The translations under genes and the position numbers were made by a program. Shown here one piece after another: positions 54,170-63,280 of a stretch of 64,000 bases of DNA. Numbering within the stretch: the first letter of the stretch is position 1; every line of letters begins with the position of its first letter. Source of the stretch: Bacteroides intestinalis DSM 17393. GTDB lineage: Bacteria > Bacteroidota > Bacteroidia > Bacteroidales > Bacteroidaceae. The notes beneath the pieces were generated by a model. The model had not been told where the DNA came from. It did no database searches and saw only the letters and a list, made by a program, of their open reading frames with translations. Location: assembly GCF_000172175.1 (NCBI RefSeq), contig NZ_ABJL02000008.1:2232001-2296000 (forward strand), read 5' to 3'.

Positions 54170-55795
54170 ATGTTGCACCGTTTCAAGACTTCCATAGCAA
54201 ATATTCCACTTCCGGAAAGGTTTACTTATCCTTTCTGCTACACTCCCCATCCATTATGCGTGATGGCGGCGGAAGAGGTGCAACACTATCTCAACCGGCA
54301 ACATGAATGGAAAGAAGAGCTAAGTCGGGGGAAGATGTTCGGAGTGCTGGTGGTGCAGACCGGAAATGGGGAGATTGGTTACCTGGCCGCGTTTTCGGGC
54401 ATATTGGCGGGGAAGAACCAACACTCCTACTTCGTTCCGCCCGTATATGACTTGTTGCAACCGCAAGGTTTCTTCAAAGTCGAAGAGGAAAACATCTCCG
54501 CCATCAACCGGCGTATCAAGCATTTGGAAGAGGACAAGGAATACACTTCTTTGTTGTCCGAGCTCACCCGGACCCACCAACAAGCCCGGGAAGCACTGGA
54601 CATAGCCAAACAACAATTAAAAGAAGCGAAAGAGAAAAGAGAATTGCGTAGAAAGGAAGCCGGACTCACTACCGAAGAAGAAGCTGGTCTGATACGCGAA
54701 AGCCAATTTCAAAAAGCGGAATACAAACGGCTGGAACGTTCCTGGAAAGAAAAGATAGCCGCTTTGCAAGTGGAAATCAATAACCGGGAAGAACAAATTC
54801 AAGAGTTGAAGGTGGAACGCAAAAGCCGTTCCGCCGCCCTGCAACAACAATTATTCGGGCAATTCAGAATGTTGAACTACCGGAAGGAGGTGAAAACCTT
54901 GTGTGATATATTCAGCCAAACCGTGCACAAAACTCCTCCCGCCGGTGCCGGAGAATGTGCCGCCCCCAAATTGTTGCAACAAGCCTATCTGCATGGCTGG
55001 AAACCCATTGCTATGGCAGAGTTCTGGTGGGGCAACTCTCCCAAAGCCGAAATCCGCCATCATGGTTATTATTATCCCGCTTGTAAAGGTAAGTGCGAGC
55101 CTATCTTGCAACACATGCTTCAAGGGTTGGAAGTAGAAGAAAATCCTATGCTACAACTTCCGGAACAGGGCTACGGGAAATTAAAAATAGTCTATGAGGA
55201 CAAATGGTTATTGGTAGTCAACAAGCCTTCCGGAATGCTCTCCGTGCCCGGTAAGGGTGAAAAGGAGTCCGTATATAGTCTGGCAAGGCAACTCTATCCG
55301 GAAGCCGACGGGCCGATGATTGTGCACCGGCTGGACATGGCTACATCGGGACTTTTAATCGTTGCCAAGAATAAAAAGGTGCATCAACACCTGCAAGCCC
55401 AGTTCAAGAATCACACCATCCGAAAGATGTATATAGCCCTGCTTGACGGCATCATTCCCCAAGACGAGGGAACCATCGAGCTTCCCATTTGCCCGGATCC
55501 GCTGGATCGTCCCCGGCAGGTGGTAGACATGGAGTATGGCAAACCCGCCATCACTCATTATCAGGTTCTTGAGCGGAGGGACAAATGCACACGCATAGCT
55601 TTTCATCCGCATACAGGGCGCACTCATCAGCTCCGTGTACATGCCGCACATCCGTCAGGTCTGCATTGTCCTATCATAGGTGACGAGCTTTACGGGAGAA
55701 AGGATAAACGCCTCTATCTGCATGCCGAGTCCATCGAATTTACCCATCCCGCCGACGGACGGATCATCCGTATCACGGAAAAGGCTGACTTCTGA
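54170..55795 (+). CDS. RluA-family pseudouridine synthase with long N-terminal coiled region
   Basis: 541 residues, about 300 longer than RluA. The catalytic domain (about 335-540) contains HRLDMATSGLLI (Asp about 388), which isomerises uridine in rRNA or tRNA. The N-terminal part has an unknown globular domain (about 1-100) and a charged coiled coil (about 105-225). A cysteine/histidine stretch (YYYPACKGKCEPILQHML) lies before the catalytic domain. The target RNA is not visible. Confidence 0.88.
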   Translation: MLHRFKTSIANIPLPERFTYPFCYTPHPLCVMAAEEVQHYLNRQHEWKEELSRGKMFGVLVVQTGNGEIGYLAAFSGILAGKNQHSYFVPPVYDLLQPQGFFKVEEENISAINRRIKHLEEDKEYTSLLSELTRTHQQAREALDIAKQQLKEAKEKRELRRKEAGLTTEEEAGLIRESQFQKAEYKRLERSWKEKIAALQVEINNREEQIQELKVERKSRSAALQQQLFGQFRMLNYRKEVKTLCDIFSQTVHKTPPAGAGECAAPKLLQQAYLHGWKPIAMAEFWWGNSPKAEIRHHGYYYPACKGKCEPILQHMLQGLEVEENPMLQLPEQGYGKLKIVYEDKWLLVVNKPSGMLSVPGKGEKESVYSLARQLYPEADGPMIVHRLDMATSGLLIVAKNKKVHQHLQAQFKNHTIRKMYIALLDGIIPQDEGTIELPICPDPLDRPRQVVDMEYGKPAITHYQVLERRDKCTRIAFHPHTGRTHQLRVHAAHPSGLHCPIIGDELYGRKDKRLYLHAESIEFTHPADGRIIRITEKADF

Positions 55796-55910
55796 TGATT
55801 GCTTCTTCTCTTTTTCTCCTTCACAAGAGAGAGTCAAAAAGCCTATATAAACTGACAAATAGCTTAGGAATTGAGCCTTTTCATTCCCATCATATCCGGA
55901 TTTTATTCCC

Positions 55911-55918
55911 TATTTTTG
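55911..55918 (+). promoter_or_regulatory. -7 box of the GH28 gene
   Basis: TATTTTTG matches TAnnTTTG and lies 62 bp before the preferred ATG. The -33 element is not convincing. Confidence 0.45.
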
Positions 55919-55972
55919 CAAACGGATAAATCTATCCGATCAAGCACTATTAACCAACTAATGATTAAAACC

Positions 55973-57271
55973 ATGAAATTCGTAACTTTAGCATGTAGTT
56001 TACTTTTCTGCCTGTCCTCTTTCGCACAAGAGAATTTTCCGGACGGAACTCCTATTCCCGACTGGTTCAGACAAAACGAAATCGTAAATATTGAAACACT
56101 GGGTGACAAGTACAAGATTACAGATTATAGCGTTGTAAATGATAGCACCCTGATTCAAACAGAAAAGATTCAGGCCGTCATCGATCAGGCTTCATCCAAA
56201 GGAGGTGGCGTGGTCATCATTCCGAAAGGTACTTACCTGAGCGGTGCGCTTTTCTTCAAACCGAAAACCCATCTTTATCTGGAAGAAGGAGCCGTACTGA
56301 AAGGTAGCGATGATATCAGCAATTTCCCCATAATCAATACCCGCATAGAGGGGCAATCACTGAAGTATTTCGCCGCACTGGTGAATGCTGACGGAGTCAA
56401 TGGTTTCACCATCTCCGGCAAAGGCACAATCAACGGTAACGGTCTGCGCTATTGGAAATCTTTCTGGTTGCGCCGTTCCGTCATTCCTAAATGTACCAAT
56501 ATGGATGAGTTGCGTCCGCGCCTAGTACACATTTCCAATAGCAATGATGTACAGATTTCAGGAGTACGTCTCATCAATTCTCCGTTCTGGACAACGCATA
56601 TTTATAAATGTAATAATGTGAAATTGCTGAATTTATACATCTTCTCTCCGGCAGCTCCGGTCAAGGCTCCCAGCACGGACGCTATTGATATTGATGTATG
56701 TAGCAATGTATTGGTTAAGAATTGCTATCTCTCGGTTAACGATGATGCCATTGCTTTGAAAGGTGGAAAAGGCCCGTGGGCTGATAAGGATTCCAACAAC
56801 GGAAGTAACACTAACATTATTATAGAAGATTGTACGTATGGTTTCTGCCATAGTGCACTGACTTGTGGCAGCGAATCTATTCATAACCGTAATATTATCC
56901 TCCGCCGTTGCACAATCAATCAGGCAAGCCGCTTGCTATGGTTGAAAATGCGTGCCGACACTCCTCAGAATTACGAGTATATCCTTGTTGAAGACATCAA
57001 AGGAAATGCCAAGAGCTTCCTCTACGTCAAGCCATGGACACAATTCTTTGACCTCAAGGACCGGAAGGATGTTCCGATGTCCTACTCAGACCACGTGACG
57101 ATGCGTAATATTGACTTCGATTGTGATGTATTCTTCAACGTAAGTGCATCCGAACAATACAAATTGTCGAATTTCAAGTTCGAGAATCTGAATATCAAGG
57201 CGAAGAATGGAGATTGCGATAAGTCAGTGATCTCATCGTTTGAATGGGATAATGTGAAGGTGAATCAATAA
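55973..57271 (+). CDS. GH28 polygalacturonase-family enzyme
   Basis: About 432 residues from the ATG at 55973; frame is also open from 55961 (MIKT) and 55871. I chose 55973 because it begins a normal signal peptide (MKFVTLACSLLFCLSSFAQ). A right-handed beta helix with the GH28 acids in VNDDAIALKGG and a histidine block CHSALTCGSES is seen. Such periplasmic enzymes remove galacturonic acid or related units from pectic fragments. There is no SusCD pair nearby, so the PUL context is absent. Confidence 0.88.
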   Translation: MKFVTLACSLLFCLSSFAQENFPDGTPIPDWFRQNEIVNIETLGDKYKITDYSVVNDSTLIQTEKIQAVIDQASSKGGGVVIIPKGTYLSGALFFKPKTHLYLEEGAVLKGSDDISNFPIINTRIEGQSLKYFAALVNADGVNGFTISGKGTINGNGLRYWKSFWLRRSVIPKCTNMDELRPRLVHISNSNDVQISGVRLINSPFWTTHIYKCNNVKLLNLYIFSPAAPVKAPSTDAIDIDVCSNVLVKNCYLSVNDDAIALKGGKGPWADKDSNNGSNTNIIIEDCTYGFCHSALTCGSESIHNRNIILRRCTINQASRLLWLKMRADTPQNYEYILVEDIKGNAKSFLYVKPWTQFFDLKDRKDVPMSYSDHVTMRNIDFDCDVFFNVSASEQYKLSNFKFENLNIKAKNGDCDKSVISSFEWDNVKVNQ

Positions 57272-57290
57272 AATTAAGAAATAGCTATAG

Positions 57291-57343
57291 ACAATAATTC
57301 CTGCAAAGTTTCCGAGAGAATCGAATTTTGCAGGAATTATTGT
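57291..57343. terminator. Bidirectional terminator
   Basis: 17-bp perfect stem (57291-57307 with 57327-57343) between the convergent GH28 and nfo genes, followed by a T run. Confidence 0.85.
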
Positions 57344-57364
57344 TTTTATATAGCATACAAATAA

Positions 57365-58201
57365 CTATTCAAAGCTACGCAACAACTTTATTTCTTCCGC
57401 CCAGAGCGTTTCATCCGGTGTTTCCAGAATGACAGGCATGTTGTCGAAACGTTCGTCTTTCATAAAACGCTTGAAGAAATCAATCCCTAACAAGCCTTTC
57501 CCGATGCTATCATGGCGGTCTACATGGCTACCCAACTCTTTCTTCGTATCATTCAAGTGAATGCCCCGCAAATAATTGAAGCCAACTACCTCGTCGAACT
57601 CACGGAATACTTTATCATATTCCCCTACTATATCATAACCTGCCGAATAGGTGTGGCAAGTATCCAGGCATACCCCTACACGTGATTTATCTTCTACCCG
57701 GTCGATGATATGCTTCAATTGCCAAAACTCATTACCTACATTGCTACCCTGCCCTGCCGTATTTTCAATAACGGCCGTTACCCCTTTCGTTTTGCTCAAT
57801 GTAATGTTGATGGACTCGGCAACCTTATCCAGACATTCCTCCACCGAAATCTTATTAAGATGGCTTCCCGGATGGAAGTTCAGGAGTTGCAAACCTAATT
57901 GCTCACAACGTTGCATCTCATCCAGAAATGCGGCACGGCTTTTCTCCAATCCTTCTTCTTCCGGATGCCCCAGATTAATCAGATAGCTATCATGGGGCAG
58001 GATATAGCGGGCATCAAAAGAGAATTTCTCACAATTGCCCTTGAACTCGCGGATGCTTTCCTCCGTCAACGGTTTGGCTACCCATTGCCGTTGATTCTTT
58101 GTGAACAAGGCGAATGCATTCGCACCTATCTCATGGGCATTAACGGGAGCTATTTCCACTCCACCACTTGCACTCACGTGCGCTCCAATATATTTTTTCA
58201 T
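57365..58201 (-). CDS. nfo: Endonuclease IV (AP endonuclease)
   Basis: 278 residues of the TIM-barrel Xylose-isomerase-like AP endonuclease family. IGAHVSASGGVE, LNFHPGSH, AVIENTAGQGSNVG, VCLDTCHTYSAGYD and HLNDTKKELGSHVDRHDSIG supply the three-zinc site. Cuts 5' of abasic sites in base-excision repair. Normal length, no damage. Confidence 0.95.
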   Translation of the reverse strand: MKKYIGAHVSASGGVEIAPVNAHEIGANAFALFTKNQRQWVAKPLTEESIREFKGNCEKFSFDARYILPHDSYLINLGHPEEEGLEKSRAAFLDEMQRCEQLGLQLLNFHPGSHLNKISVEECLDKVAESINITLSKTKGVTAVIENTAGQGSNVGNEFWQLKHIIDRVEDKSRVGVCLDTCHTYSAGYDIVGEYDKVFREFDEVVGFNYLRGIHLNDTKKELGSHVDRHDSIGKGLLGIDFFKRFMKDERFDNMPVILETPDETLWAEEIKLLRSFE

Positions 58202-58270
58202 ATCTGTTCTTTATATGATGATTAAAAACGGAAGCAAGATAGAGAAAAATCCGAAGATGGCAAAATCAAT

Positions 58271-58573
58271 TTAGAGTGCACACGTCCCTTCTCCGGCATA
58301 ATCCTTTCCTGTCTTTCCATTATATTCAGGATGTCTTTCCAGCCAAACCACGGCATAAGAGCAGGTTGCCATCGGCACCAATCCATTGGCTAAAGCATAG
58401 TCATAGGCCGCTTTTACCAAAGCAGAGGCAATGCCTCTCCCGCTGATTTCATCGGGAACAATCGTATGGCGCACATCCAGCGCACCATCAGTGACATGAT
58501 ACATCAGACGGGCAGTTTCCCCATCCACCGTTGTCTGAAAAACTTTTTTCTCGGGATAATGTTCTATATTCAT
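58271..58573 (-). CDS. Small GNAT-family N-acetyltransferase
   Basis: 100 residues of the short COG2388/YjdJ-like acetyltransferases. The acetyl-CoA-binding segment is ISGRGIASALVKAAYDYA, and the end (ATCSYAVVWLERHPEY) is typical. Substrate unknown. It is downstream of nfo's divergent start region on the same strand. Confidence 0.85.
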   Translation of the reverse strand: MNIEHYPEKKVFQTTVDGETARLMYHVTDGALDVRHTIVPDEISGRGIASALVKAAYDYALANGLVPMATCSYAVVWLERHPEYNGKTGKDYAGEGTCAL

Positions 58574-58674
58574 AATCTGTTTCCTTTATTGGGTGAATAA
58601 ATAAATAACAAGACTCTCTATATTAAATAACAGATTTCAGTAACTTTGTATCGAACACTTCTAAAAAAAATCTT

Positions 58675-59118
58675 ATGGACAATCATCTTCTCTCTCACGC
58701 CATCGCCCTCGCCACCGAGGCTCATAAAGGACAAAAAGATAAATACGGACAGGAGTACCTGCACCACCCCATCCGCGTCATGAATATGGGACGTAACCTG
58801 AAAGAAAAGATTGTCGGCATCCTCCACGATGTGGTGGAAGACACGGAATGGACGTGCGAAGACCTGAAGAAAGAGGGTTTCCCGGATGAAATCATCGAAG
58901 CCGTGCGGTGCGTTACGAAGCTATCCGATGAAGAAGACTACGAGGAATACATCGGAAGATGCGCTACCAATCCCCTCGCGATTGCCGTTAAAATTCACGA
59001 CCTGACGGATAATATGGACGTCCGTCGTATGCCCTGCATAGGGGAAAAAGAAATCAGCAGATTGAAGAAATACCTGAAAGCCTATCACCGCCTGATGCCT
59101 TTCTATATGAATCATTGA
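58675..59118 (+). CDS. HD-domain hydrolase (SpoT-like N-terminal type)
   Basis: 147 residues. The metal site is formed by HH (LHHPIRVMNMG), ILHDVVEDTEW and a later KIHDLTDNMD. Related to the small alarmone hydrolase (Mesh1/SAH-like) or guanosine polyphosphate HD domain. Could degrade ppGpp or another nucleotide; not provable here. Confidence 0.8.
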   Translation: MDNHLLSHAIALATEAHKGQKDKYGQEYLHHPIRVMNMGRNLKEKIVGILHDVVEDTEWTCEDLKKEGFPDEIIEAVRCVTKLSDEEDYEEYIGRCATNPLAIAVKIHDLTDNMDVRRMPCIGEKEISRLKKYLKAYHRLMPFYMNH

Positions 59119-59149
59119 TAATATATGCGTTCGTTTTTCATGAAATAGT

Positions 59150-59157
59150 TACCTTTG
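59150..59157 (+). promoter_or_regulatory. -7 box of the MFS gene
   Basis: TACCTTTG directly before the start codon at 59162, so the transcript would be leaderless or very short. Confidence 0.5.
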
Positions 59158-59161
59158 CGGC

Positions 59162-60337
59162 ATGAAACAGGAACTAAAGGAAAATCAGGGAATACCGTCG
59201 TCCTTACTTTGGACACTCGCCATCATATCAGGAGTAACGGTGGCCAACATATACTACAATCAACCCTTACTGAACCGTATCAGCCGTGATCTGAACATCA
59301 GCGAGTTCACCGCCAATCTGATAGCCATGTTCTCGCAGATAGGCTATGCGCTCGGATTGCTTTTCATCATTCCATTGGGCGACTTATACCGCCGGAGAAA
59401 CATCATCCTCGTAAATATCTCCGTGCTGGTGGTCTCCCTGCTCACCATTGCCCTGGCTCCCAACATCCACCTGATACTTTTTGCCTCCCTGCTGACAGGT
59501 GCATGTTCCGTCATTCCGCAAGTGTTCATGCCTCTTGCGGCGCAATACTCCACTCCCGAAACCAAAGGGAAGAATGTGGGCATCATCCTTTCGGGATTGC
59601 TGACCGGTATTCTGGCTTCGCGCGTAGTGAGTGGCATCGTAGGCGAATACATGGGCTGGCGTTTCATCTACTTCGTTGCCGCCGGACTGATGATTGTCTG
59701 CCTCATCGTCATCATTAGGATACTTCCGGACCTCCCTTCCAACTTCCAGGGGACATACTTCGGCTTGATGAAATCCCTGTTCTCCTTAGTCAGGAAATAC
59801 CCCCAACTACGCATCGTTTCGCTACGTGCAGGTTTTTCATTCGGTTCCTTCCTTGCCATGTGGAGTTGTCTGGCCTTCAAAATGGAGCAGGCACCTTTCT
59901 TTGCGGGAAACAATATCATAGGTATGTTAGGCCTTTGCGGCATAGCCGGAGCACTGACGGCATCGTCCATCGGCAGATATATACATATTCTCGGAGTGAA
60001 ACGGCTTACTTACATAGGTTGTACGCTGATTATCAGTGCATGGATCACCCTGTATGTGGGGCAATACAGCTATGTAGGCATCATAGCCGGTATATTATTG
60101 ATAGATATAGGGATGCAATGCATTCAGCTTAGCAACCAGACAAGTGCATTCGCCCTTTGTCCGCAAGCCTCCAACCGCATCAATACGATTTTTATGACTA
60201 CTTACTTCATCGGAGGTTCCACGGGGACTTTCCTTGCCGGAACTTCGTGGCAATATTTCGGCTGGACGGGAGTGATAGGGACAGGTATTTTGTTGACGAG
60301 CTGCTCGTTGGCTATCAATATCTTTGCTAAGAAATAG
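59162..60337 (+). CDS. MFS transporter, probable exporter
   Basis: 391 residues with twelve hydrophobic helices. The MFS motif between helices 2 and 3 is GDLYRRRNIILVN, and helix 5 carries the GxxxGPxxGG-like LSGLLTGILASRVVSGIVGEY. Resembles YgaY/drug-efflux-type proteins. Substrate unknown. Its 3' end overlaps the convergent MGMT gene by 11 bp. Confidence 0.88.
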   Translation: MKQELKENQGIPSSLLWTLAIISGVTVANIYYNQPLLNRISRDLNISEFTANLIAMFSQIGYALGLLFIIPLGDLYRRRNIILVNISVLVVSLLTIALAPNIHLILFASLLTGACSVIPQVFMPLAAQYSTPETKGKNVGIILSGLLTGILASRVVSGIVGEYMGWRFIYFVAAGLMIVCLIVIIRILPDLPSNFQGTYFGLMKSLFSLVRKYPQLRIVSLRAGFSFGSFLAMWSCLAFKMEQAPFFAGNNIIGMLGLCGIAGALTASSIGRYIHILGVKRLTYIGCTLIISAWITLYVGQYSYVGIIAGILLIDIGMQCIQLSNQTSAFALCPQASNRINTIFMTTYFIGGSTGTFLAGTSWQYFGWTGVIGTGILLTSCSLAINIFAKK

Positions 60338-60644
60338 ATTCTTTCAAGATTTCCCAGCCACATGCCTTGAGGTCGACGCATCCGTTTTTTCTGAAAGCGA
60401 CACCTTCCTTTTCCAATAGTTCGCGCTGTTCCGTCCAGCAAGGCGCCAGTCTTCCCTGGCTGTTTACCACCCGGTGGCAAGGGAGATTCCGCTCTTCAGA
60501 AGCATTGTGCATAGCCTGTCCCACCATGCGGGAGCACTGGGGACGGCCTACAAGGTAGGCGATTTGCCCGTACGTCAATACGCGCCCCGAAGGGATGGAG
60601 GCGACTACGCTATACACTTCATTTCGGAATGATACCTGATCCAT
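60327..60644 (-). CDS. Short MGMT-family protein with active-site cysteine
   Basis: 105 residues, only the C-terminal DNA-binding/alkyltransferase domain of Ogt/Ada. Active-site PCHRVV (C56) is kept, so it is not the cysteine-less Atl type. It could remove alkyl groups from guanine. Start is 10 bp after the AAA-ATPase/nuclease gene stop on the same strand, so the two may be co-transcribed. Confidence 0.82.
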   Translation of the reverse strand: MDQVSFRNEVYSVVASIPSGRVLTYGQIAYLVGRPQCSRMVGQAMHNASEERNLPCHRVVNSQGRLAPCWTEQRELLEKEGVAFRKNGCVDLKACGWEILKESIS

Positions 60645-60653
60645 AACGGCTGA

Positions 60654-62414
60654 TTAAATAACTTCTTCGCACACCCGCATTTCCATACCTTTATATACAA
60701 CCACAATCTTGTGCAACTGGGTGTTGCCGATGGCACGCTTCACCGTATCGGTATCAGCGTAGCGGTTGGCTTGGGCGATGGCTTCCTGACGGAGTTTTTC
60801 CACAAGGGTTTCGGGGTCTTTGTACTTGGCATATTTCAGTTCCACGATGTAGCTGTGCGTCATGTCAGAGTAGATGTCCAGCATCGGGCAGAGGAAGATG
60901 TCTACATAGCCCGCTTGCGTGTCCTGTTCGGAGATGGGGCGGTAGAAGCGGTTCTGCGCGGTCATGGCAAGGGTGAAGCCGTGAACAAAGAACTCGCCCT
61001 TCTGCTTGTCGCGTTGCGAGGCATACGTCTTCAGGCAGTCGGCAATGTAGCCGAAGTAGGCTTGCCAGTCGCCATCATAAGCGAGTTGGCTTGCCAGTTC
61101 ACTCTTTTCATAGCTGCTGAAACTCAGGTCTGCATCGTTGTAAGTATTCAGTAGATAAGTATAGAGTTGCTCCTGAACCACCAGGTTGGGGATGGTCAGT
61201 TTGGTTTTTCCTCTATGCATTCCGCTGATGGTGAGCATGCCGAAATAGTAGAGCAAGCTCACGAAGTTGTCGGGGTTGGTGATGCTGGCGGCAGGAAATC
61301 CTTTCTTCAGTTCGCCGGTGATGAAGCCTTGACTCACGAGAGTTTGGATGACGGAAGCATCATGGGCAAACTCTTTGTCCTTGCGGATGAGCATACGCAA
61401 CTTCTCATAGTCGATGCGGATGTTGTCTTCTATCATATCTTCCGGGACATAACCGCCCATGATGTAGTTCTTTACGAAATAAAGCACCATGTTGGAGTTG
61501 TACATCGTGGTTTCACCGTAGCTTTTCTGTGCGAAGCAATAGTTGTCATACCACGGCTTCATGATTTCTATCAACTCGTCAACGGTGTGATTGAAGGGGC
61601 TGGTGGTTGAATAGTAGGTCAGCATTTCCCGCACTTCCTCTTCCGTGAATCCCATCATCTGGTTGAACTCCGGCGTGAGGGAATAGTTGGTTCCGATGTT
61701 GAATCCACTGGTAAGGTCGTCCATCGTCACGGGGCTTACACCGGTGATGAAGCAACGCTTGATGCTGGAGTAAGTTCCCGCTTTCACTTTGTTGAAGAAA
61801 GCACGCAAGTAACCTTCGCCATGCGTTTCGTTGGTATAGCGGTGCAGGCTTTCGGGGTCGGCGAGGATGGCGTTGGTGAAGTGGTCGTACTCGTCGATGA
61901 AGAGATAAATATCCCGCCCGGCACGCTCGCACTCATGATAAAGGAAGTCGAACTGGTTGACAGCTCCTTCTATTGCGTCCAACTTTTCTTTGATGCCTTG
62001 CGGCAGAAGGTCGGCATACACCTCACAGAAGAAGTCGAAACAGATTTGGCAATGCGCATCCAGTCCTTTGCGGTAATTGTTCAACTCGCCGGTGATGCCG
62101 GAGAAGTTGAGGTATAGCACCAGATAGCTGTTGCGGTCCGGTGTGGGATGCTTCCCGATGTAGAGGTCACCAAAGAGTGCCTCAAACTGGTCGCGGGTGC
62201 GCACGTCGTAGTAGTGTTGCAGTAGGTTCAGCGTCAAGCTCTTGCCGAAGCGGCGGGGGCGGATGAAGAAGAAGAAGCGGTCCGCCTCCTCTATCATGGG
62301 GATGAAGCGGGTTTTATCCACATAATAATAATTGTCGAGGCGAATATCCGCGAAGTTCATCATGCCGTAAGGGAGACGTTTTCTGCCGGGTACTATGTAT
62401 TTCATTGGGTCCAT
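60654..62414 (-). CDS. AAA-ATPase-like/PD-(D/E)XK nuclease protein
   Basis: 586 residues. Opens with the FADIRLDNYYYVDKTRFIP segment and P-loop RPRRFGKSLTLNLL (about 53-66), then Walker-B-like IYLFIDEYDHF, all typical of the AAA-ATPase-like (PF09820) family. The C-terminal DUF1703 part has YSDMTHSYIVELKYAK, a PD-(D/E)XK-like E-x-K. Widespread in Bacteroides in variable numbers. Role unknown; a mobile or defence link is suspected. Confidence 0.88.
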   Translation of the reverse strand: MDPMKYIVPGRKRLPYGMMNFADIRLDNYYYVDKTRFIPMIEEADRFFFFIRPRRFGKSLTLNLLQHYYDVRTRDQFEALFGDLYIGKHPTPDRNSYLVLYLNFSGITGELNNYRKGLDAHCQICFDFFCEVYADLLPQGIKEKLDAIEGAVNQFDFLYHECERAGRDIYLFIDEYDHFTNAILADPESLHRYTNETHGEGYLRAFFNKVKAGTYSSIKRCFITGVSPVTMDDLTSGFNIGTNYSLTPEFNQMMGFTEEEVREMLTYYSTTSPFNHTVDELIEIMKPWYDNYCFAQKSYGETTMYNSNMVLYFVKNYIMGGYVPEDMIEDNIRIDYEKLRMLIRKDKEFAHDASVIQTLVSQGFITGELKKGFPAASITNPDNFVSLLYYFGMLTISGMHRGKTKLTIPNLVVQEQLYTYLLNTYNDADLSFSSYEKSELASQLAYDGDWQAYFGYIADCLKTYASQRDKQKGEFFVHGFTLAMTAQNRFYRPISEQDTQAGYVDIFLCPMLDIYSDMTHSYIVELKYAKYKDPETLVEKLRQEAIAQANRYADTDTVKRAIGNTQLHKIVVVYKGMEMRVCEEVI

Positions 62415-62433
62415 TTTCTGTCCTCCTGCTATT

Positions 62434-62529
62434 TTAAAAAGTAATCCAATTTTCTATTTGAATATTCTCTATCCTATTAAGATGCTTCACATTTTCCGTG
62501 ACCATAATACAATCAATAGTTTCTTTCAT
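62434..62529 (-). pseudogene. Remnant of a PIN-domain toxin (C-terminal 31 codons)
   Basis: Frame MKETIDCIMVTENVKHLNRI...ENWITF has the C-terminal pattern of VapC/PIN-type toxins (D-x-x-VTEN-x-KH-x...ENW). All upstream PIN sequence is missing. It overlaps the 3' end of the antitoxin-like gene (62516-62701) by 14-17 bp. Confidence 0.5.
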
Positions 62530-62701
62530 CCTTCCATTTACCGAGATGCTTTTCTATCATCTCATCAGTCCTGTTTTTGCGGGCATCTTTACCGGCAATA
62601 ACAGAAGCGGTCAACCGGGTGGCTAATCGCAATTTTATATCATCATTCAGTGACTTTAGCATTTCCCAATAGGTTTCGGTCAGCTTTAATGTATTGTCCA
62701 T
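62513..62701 (-). CDS. Probable antitoxin-like small protein
   Basis: 62 residues from the ATG at 62701 (MDNTLKLTETYWEMLKSLNDDIKLRLATRL...). A short upstream hydrophobic extension to 62746 looks unnatural. The KLRLATRLTASVI stretch and charged C-terminal helix resemble antitoxins paired with PIN toxins in Bacteroides. The toxin remnant overlaps its 3' end. Confidence 0.65.
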   Translation of the reverse strand: MDNTLKLTETYWEMLKSLNDDIKLRLATRLTASVIAGKDARKNRTDEMIEKHLGKWKDERNY

Positions 62702-62834
62702 AACGCTCTGTTTTTTAATGTAACAAAGATACAGGTTTATCCCCAATATACAACAAACCCGATATAAAATAGTTATTCATGCCAATCAGTAGTTGAAATT
62801 CATATTAACCTGGTTAATTGCGGTTTGTTTTGGC

Positions 62835-62842
62835 TACCTTTG
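62835..62842 (+). promoter_or_regulatory. -7 box before the small ORF
   Basis: TACCTTTG, 26 bp before the ATG at 62869. Confidence 0.4.
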
Positions 62843-62868
62843 CGGCCGCAATATCAATCACTAAAAAA

Positions 62869-63078
62869 ATGATAACAAGAACAATGAGTCCTTTCGCACT
62901 TAGAAGGGAGATGAAAAACGATATATTTGAAAATATAGTTCCTTATCTCAAAAGAAATTATGATTCTAAAATACGCAGGGCGATTATTAAAAGCCTTCAT
63001 TTGCCGATGATATTTAATCCGATTCACTATTTCAGCAAGACAACAAATAACGATTGGTTCATATTCGTGCAGAAATGA
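62869..63078 (+). CDS. Hypothetical small basic protein
   Basis: 69 residues from the ATG at 62869, placed behind a good -7 box. Basic, Ile/Lys/Arg-rich, predicted helical (NIVPYLKRNYDSKIRRAIIKSLHL), no family known to me. Could be a host of a small toxin or a chance frame; promoter box is the main support. Confidence 0.4.
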   Translation: MITRTMSPFALRREMKNDIFENIVPYLKRNYDSKIRRAIIKSLHLPMIFNPIHYFSKTTNNDWFIFVQK

Positions 63079-63085
63079 ATTATTT

Positions 63086-63166
63086 CACCACAGATTACAC
63101 AGATTAGCACAGATTTAATTTATTAATAATCAGAGATATCTTTCCTTATCTGTGTAAATCTGTGTA
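63086..63166. repeat. Long palindromic intergenic repeat
   Basis: Perfect 20-bp arms (63086-63105 and 63147-63166, CACCACAGATTACACAGATT and its complement) around 41 nt containing another CACAGATT copy. This type of CACAGATTACACAGATT element recurs in Bacteroidetes intergenic DNA, as I recall. Confidence 0.75.
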
Positions 63167-63246
63167 ATCTGTGGTGCATCATAACTGCGTAAAAATGAAT
63201 CAAACAAATAATCGCTTCCCGACACGTTGGAAACAGAAATTATGCT

Positions 63247-63254
63247 TACCTTTG
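63247..63254 (+). promoter_or_regulatory. -7 box of the nuclease/transposase gene
   Basis: TACCTTTG, 26 bp before the ATG at 63281. Confidence 0.5.
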
Positions 63255-63280
63255 TACGTAAGCAGAAAAAAACAGAAGTT

